Shown one piece after another: positions 61,874 to 64,000 of a stretch of DNA of 64,000 nt. The notes beneath the pieces were generated by a model. The model saw only the letters and a list, made by a program, of their open reading frames with translations. It ran no database searches and was not told where the DNA came from. Both the position numbers and the translations under genes were made by a program. Every line of letters begins with the position of its first letter. The stretch's first letter is position 1. The stretch spans positions 372,001 to 436,000 of the forward strand of contig NZ_BMXV01000003.1 in the NCBI RefSeq assembly GCF_014651935.1, written 5' to 3'. The stretch comes from Marinobacter zhanjiangensis. Its GTDB lineage: Bacteria > Pseudomonadota > Gammaproteobacteria > Pseudomonadales > Oleiphilaceae.

Positions 61874-63865
61874 ATGGCAGGTATATCATCGTTAGGCATT
61901 GGTTCCGGGGTCCTGAATTCGGATCTTGTGGATAAGTTGGTGTCCGCAGAGCGTGCGCCCACGGAAAACCGCCTGACCCGGGAAACCCAGCAAGCCGAGG
62001 CCATGCTGTCCGCCTATGGCAAGCTCCGCAGTGCTGTGACCGAACTGCGTCTGCCCATGCGGCAGCTAAGCGCTCCAGATAACCTCAAGGCCTTCTCCGC
62101 GTCATCCTCCAATGAAGACATTGGTGTGTCCGTCGATGCCACCAAGGCCAGCCGGGGCACCTACAGTGTTGAAGTGACCAGTCTGGCGTCTGCCCAGGCG
62201 CTGGCTTCACGCGATGTCTTTGCCGACCGTGATTCCACCAGTGTGGGCCAGGGCGCGCTGGAGCTGTCCGTTGGCGACAAGAACACCAGCATCACTATCG
62301 ACGGAAGCAACGACACCCTGCAGGGGCTGGCCAACGCCATCAATGAATCCGACGCGGGTGTATCCGCTGGTGTGATTGATACCGGCAATGGCTATCAGCT
62401 GGTGCTGTCTGCCGATGAAACCGGTACCGCCAATGCGGTGAGTATGTCCGTTTCCGGCGATAGTGGCGGTACCAATACCGACGACCTGGGTCTGTCCCGT
62501 TTTGCGTTCAATACCGGCATGGACGTGGGAGCCGGGCTGGAACAAACCATCGCTGCCACCGATGCGAAGATGAGCATCAACGGCGTGCAAGTGACCCGCT
62601 CCACCAACACCTTTGAGAATGTGATCGACGGTCTGACCTTTGATATCAAGGCTGAGGGTACCTCAACCATCAAGGTGGATCAGGACTTGGGTGCAGTGGC
62701 AGACCGGGTTCAGGGGTTCGTGGACAAGTTCAATGGGTTGCAGTCTACTATCGACAGTCTTGCCGGTTTTAATTCGGAAGCTGGTGTCGGCAGTCTGCTC
62801 ACCGGTGATTCCACCGTTCGCAATATCCAGAACCAGTTGCGTAGCGTTCTGACCCGTGTCGTTCCGGGCATGGAGGGCGCCAATGTTCGCAGTATGGCGG
62901 ATGTGGGCATAACCACCGACTGGGAAACCGGCGGTCTCGAGTTTGATCGGGCAAAGTTTGAAGAACAGCTGAAGGCCAATCCGGACGACGTCACGGCACT
63001 GTTTGCCGAACAGGGCCGGGCAACCGACAGCCAGGTGGAATTTGTGCGCAGTGGCTCGTCGACACAGCCCGGTGACTACGCGATCAATGTGACCCAGGCA
63101 GCCACCCAGGGGCAGCTTGCGGCCGGCACCGCGCTCGGTACGACCTTTGACATTACCGACACCAACGATCAGCTGAGCCTGACCGTCAACGGCGATATCG
63201 GTGTCGATCTGACGCTCACTCAGGGCACGGGTCTGAGCCAGCAGGCGTTGCTGGACGATATCCAGGCTCAGTTGGATGGCAACAATGCCCTGAATGCGGC
63301 GGGTGTGTCCGTGCAGGCGGGGCTTGATGGCACCGGGAACCTCACGTTTACGTCTTCGAAATACGGCAGTGAATCCAGTGTCAGCCTGGCCTCTGCCGAA
63401 AACGCCGCGACCTTTGGATTGGATACAACCACCAGCACTGACGGTCTGGATATCGCCGGCACCATCGACGGCCAAGTGGCGGAAGGCGATGGACAGGTAC
63501 TGTATTTGGGCAGTGGCAATGGCGACGCCTCTGGCCTGCAGGTGCGAATCCTGGGTGATCAGACCGGCGATCGTGGTTCCATCACCTTTATTGAGGGCGT
63601 GGCCGAGCGCACGGTGGATATGGTCACCAGCATGGTTGGTGCCGACGGGGCGATTGAATCCCGCACCGACAGCCTGAACCGGGAGCTGGAGCAGATCCAA
63701 GAAAACAAGGTACGGCTGGAGGAGCGCATCACGTCCTATCGTGAACGCCTGGTCAGCCAGTTCAGCGCCGCGGATTCGCTGATTTCACAGCTTAACAGCA
63801 CCCGGGACTACGTCAGCCAGCAGTTGTCTGCGCTGGCTCCGAACCAGAGTGGCGGCAACAACTAA
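61874..63865 (+). CDS. fliD: Flagellar filament capping protein FliD
   Basis: 663 residues from ATG 61874 (MAGISSLGIGSG). The ATG six bases earlier is too close to AGGAGG. FliD (HAP2) caps the filament and guides flagellin folding. The N-terminal FliD domain and the C-terminal coiled coil (ESRTDSLNRELEQIQENKVR, then SQLNSTRDYVSQQLSAL) are typical. It is longer than the usual 450-480 residues. The middle holds two similar Flagellin-IN-like modules, around residues 95-190 and 390-500, each with an 'SVEVT' or 'AINVTQ' strand and a 'LAxAINE/IQAQL' helix. Followed by fliS. Confidence 0.94.
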   Translation: MAGISSLGIGSGVLNSDLVDKLVSAERAPTENRLTRETQQAEAMLSAYGKLRSAVTELRLPMRQLSAPDNLKAFSASSSNEDIGVSVDATKASRGTYSVEVTSLASAQALASRDVFADRDSTSVGQGALELSVGDKNTSITIDGSNDTLQGLANAINESDAGVSAGVIDTGNGYQLVLSADETGTANAVSMSVSGDSGGTNTDDLGLSRFAFNTGMDVGAGLEQTIAATDAKMSINGVQVTRSTNTFENVIDGLTFDIKAEGTSTIKVDQDLGAVADRVQGFVDKFNGLQSTIDSLAGFNSEAGVGSLLTGDSTVRNIQNQLRSVLTRVVPGMEGANVRSMADVGITTDWETGGLEFDRAKFEEQLKANPDDVTALFAEQGRATDSQVEFVRSGSSTQPGDYAINVTQAATQGQLAAGTALGTTFDITDTNDQLSLTVNGDIGVDLTLTQGTGLSQQALLDDIQAQLDGNNALNAAGVSVQAGLDGTGNLTFTSSKYGSESSVSLASAENAATFGLDTTTSTDGLDIAGTIDGQVAEGDGQVLYLGSGNGDASGLQVRILGDQTGDRGSITFIEGVAERTVDMVTSMVGADGAIESRTDSLNRELEQIQENKVRLEERITSYRERLVSQFSAADSLISQLNSTRDYVSQQLSALAPNQSGGNN

Positions 63866-63889
63866 AGCTGCCAGACAGATTCAGACTCA

Positions 63890-63908
63890 GCCATACCAAG
63901 GGTATGGC
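63890..63908 (+). other. Hairpin between fliD and fliS
   Basis: GCCATACC pairs with GGTATGGC around AAG. No T tract. Probably a local mRNA structure rather than a terminator, since fliS follows at once. Confidence 0.45.
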
Positions 63909-63953
63909 AGCCAACACGGCACAACCGGAAAGCCGGTAACAAAGAGGTAGATT

Positions 63954-64000
63954 ATGAACGGTTTGCAGGCCTATCAGCGCGTTAACACCCAGACCAGTAT
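63954..64000 (+). CDS. fliS: Flagellar export chaperone FliS, 3' part outside the window
   Basis: Only the first 15 codons are visible, encoding MNGLQAYQRVNTQTS. FliS proteins begin with an 'AYQxV' segment of this kind, and the place just after fliD is standard. FliS keeps flagellin unfolded before export. ATG 63954 follows AAGAGGTAG. The assignment rests on position and a very short match. Confidence 0.75.
   Translation, partial: MNGLQAYQRVNTQTS

Overview
The window reads as about 64 kb of chromosome from a motile, aerobic, GC-rich marine gammaproteobacterium, most like Marinobacter or a close relative. That placement is inferred from gene content: a TAXI-type TRAP system, two BCCT osmolyte carriers, an acyl-CoA catabolic locus, polar-type flagellin genes, and the thrS-infC-rpmI-rplT-pheST-ihfA-merR order. 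No rRNA, CRISPR array, prophage or complete insertion sequence was seen. One tRNA gene is present.

Layout. 1-6.4 kb: pepN (5' end outside the window) and a TAXI TRAP receptor with its fused permease. 6.4-14.0 kb: the translation cluster. thrS has a leader with two hairpins whose loops resemble a tRNA-Thr anticodon loop. infC starts at ATT and overlaps the thrS stop. rpmI-rplT end in a strong terminator, and a structured leader precedes pheS-pheT-ihfA-merR. 14.1-14.4 kb: a 269-bp MITE-like element with 35-bp terminal inverted repeats; a diverged piece of it recurs at 48.07 kb. 14.4-19 kb: an orphan gene, a DUF938 protein, a Ca2+/Na+ exchanger, a gene remnant, djlA and an MFS transporter.

19-25.5 kb: a PmrAB/QseBC-like two-component system diverges from a tightly overlapping four-gene operon: thermostable-hemolysin family protein, an adenylate-forming enzyme fused in frame to a haem-oxygenase-like diiron (HDO) domain, an SDR, and a secreted TPR protein. 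Two PmrA-type boxes lie between the two units, 33 bp apart start to start. This is my best candidate for an undescribed system. 25.5-30.1 kb: rhodanese, acyl-CoA dehydrogenase, acyl-CoA ligase and a TetR regulator, with matching TGAC-N4-GTCA palindromes upstream of both the ligase and tetR. 30.2 kb: tRNA-Pro(GGG).

30.5-36 kb: a membrane-anchored GltB-like flavoprotein and two tandem BCCT carriers whose upstream sequences are also duplicated. 36-39.4 kb: a retropepsin-like lipoprotein / inactive transglutaminase-7TM / ATP-grasp ligase operon. 39.7-53 kb: rmuC, a TPR protein, enoyl-CoA hydratase, class I fumarase, a small membrane protein, selO, a glycerate-kinase-like enzyme, a queuosine-mannosyltransferase-like enzyme, a PAS-GGDEF plus REC-CheC pair, and sbcB.

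53-64 kb: flagellar filament region with a TPR/methyltransferase-like protein, an AT-rich Maf-type flagellin glycosyltransferase, two divergent flagellins (one with a sigma54-like promoter, one with a sigma28 promoter), flaG, fliD with its own sigma28 promoter, and the first codons of fliS. Two copies of a ~125-bp inverted-repeat element lie at 53.1 and 61.6 kb. All family assignments come from reading the sequence; no database search was run.
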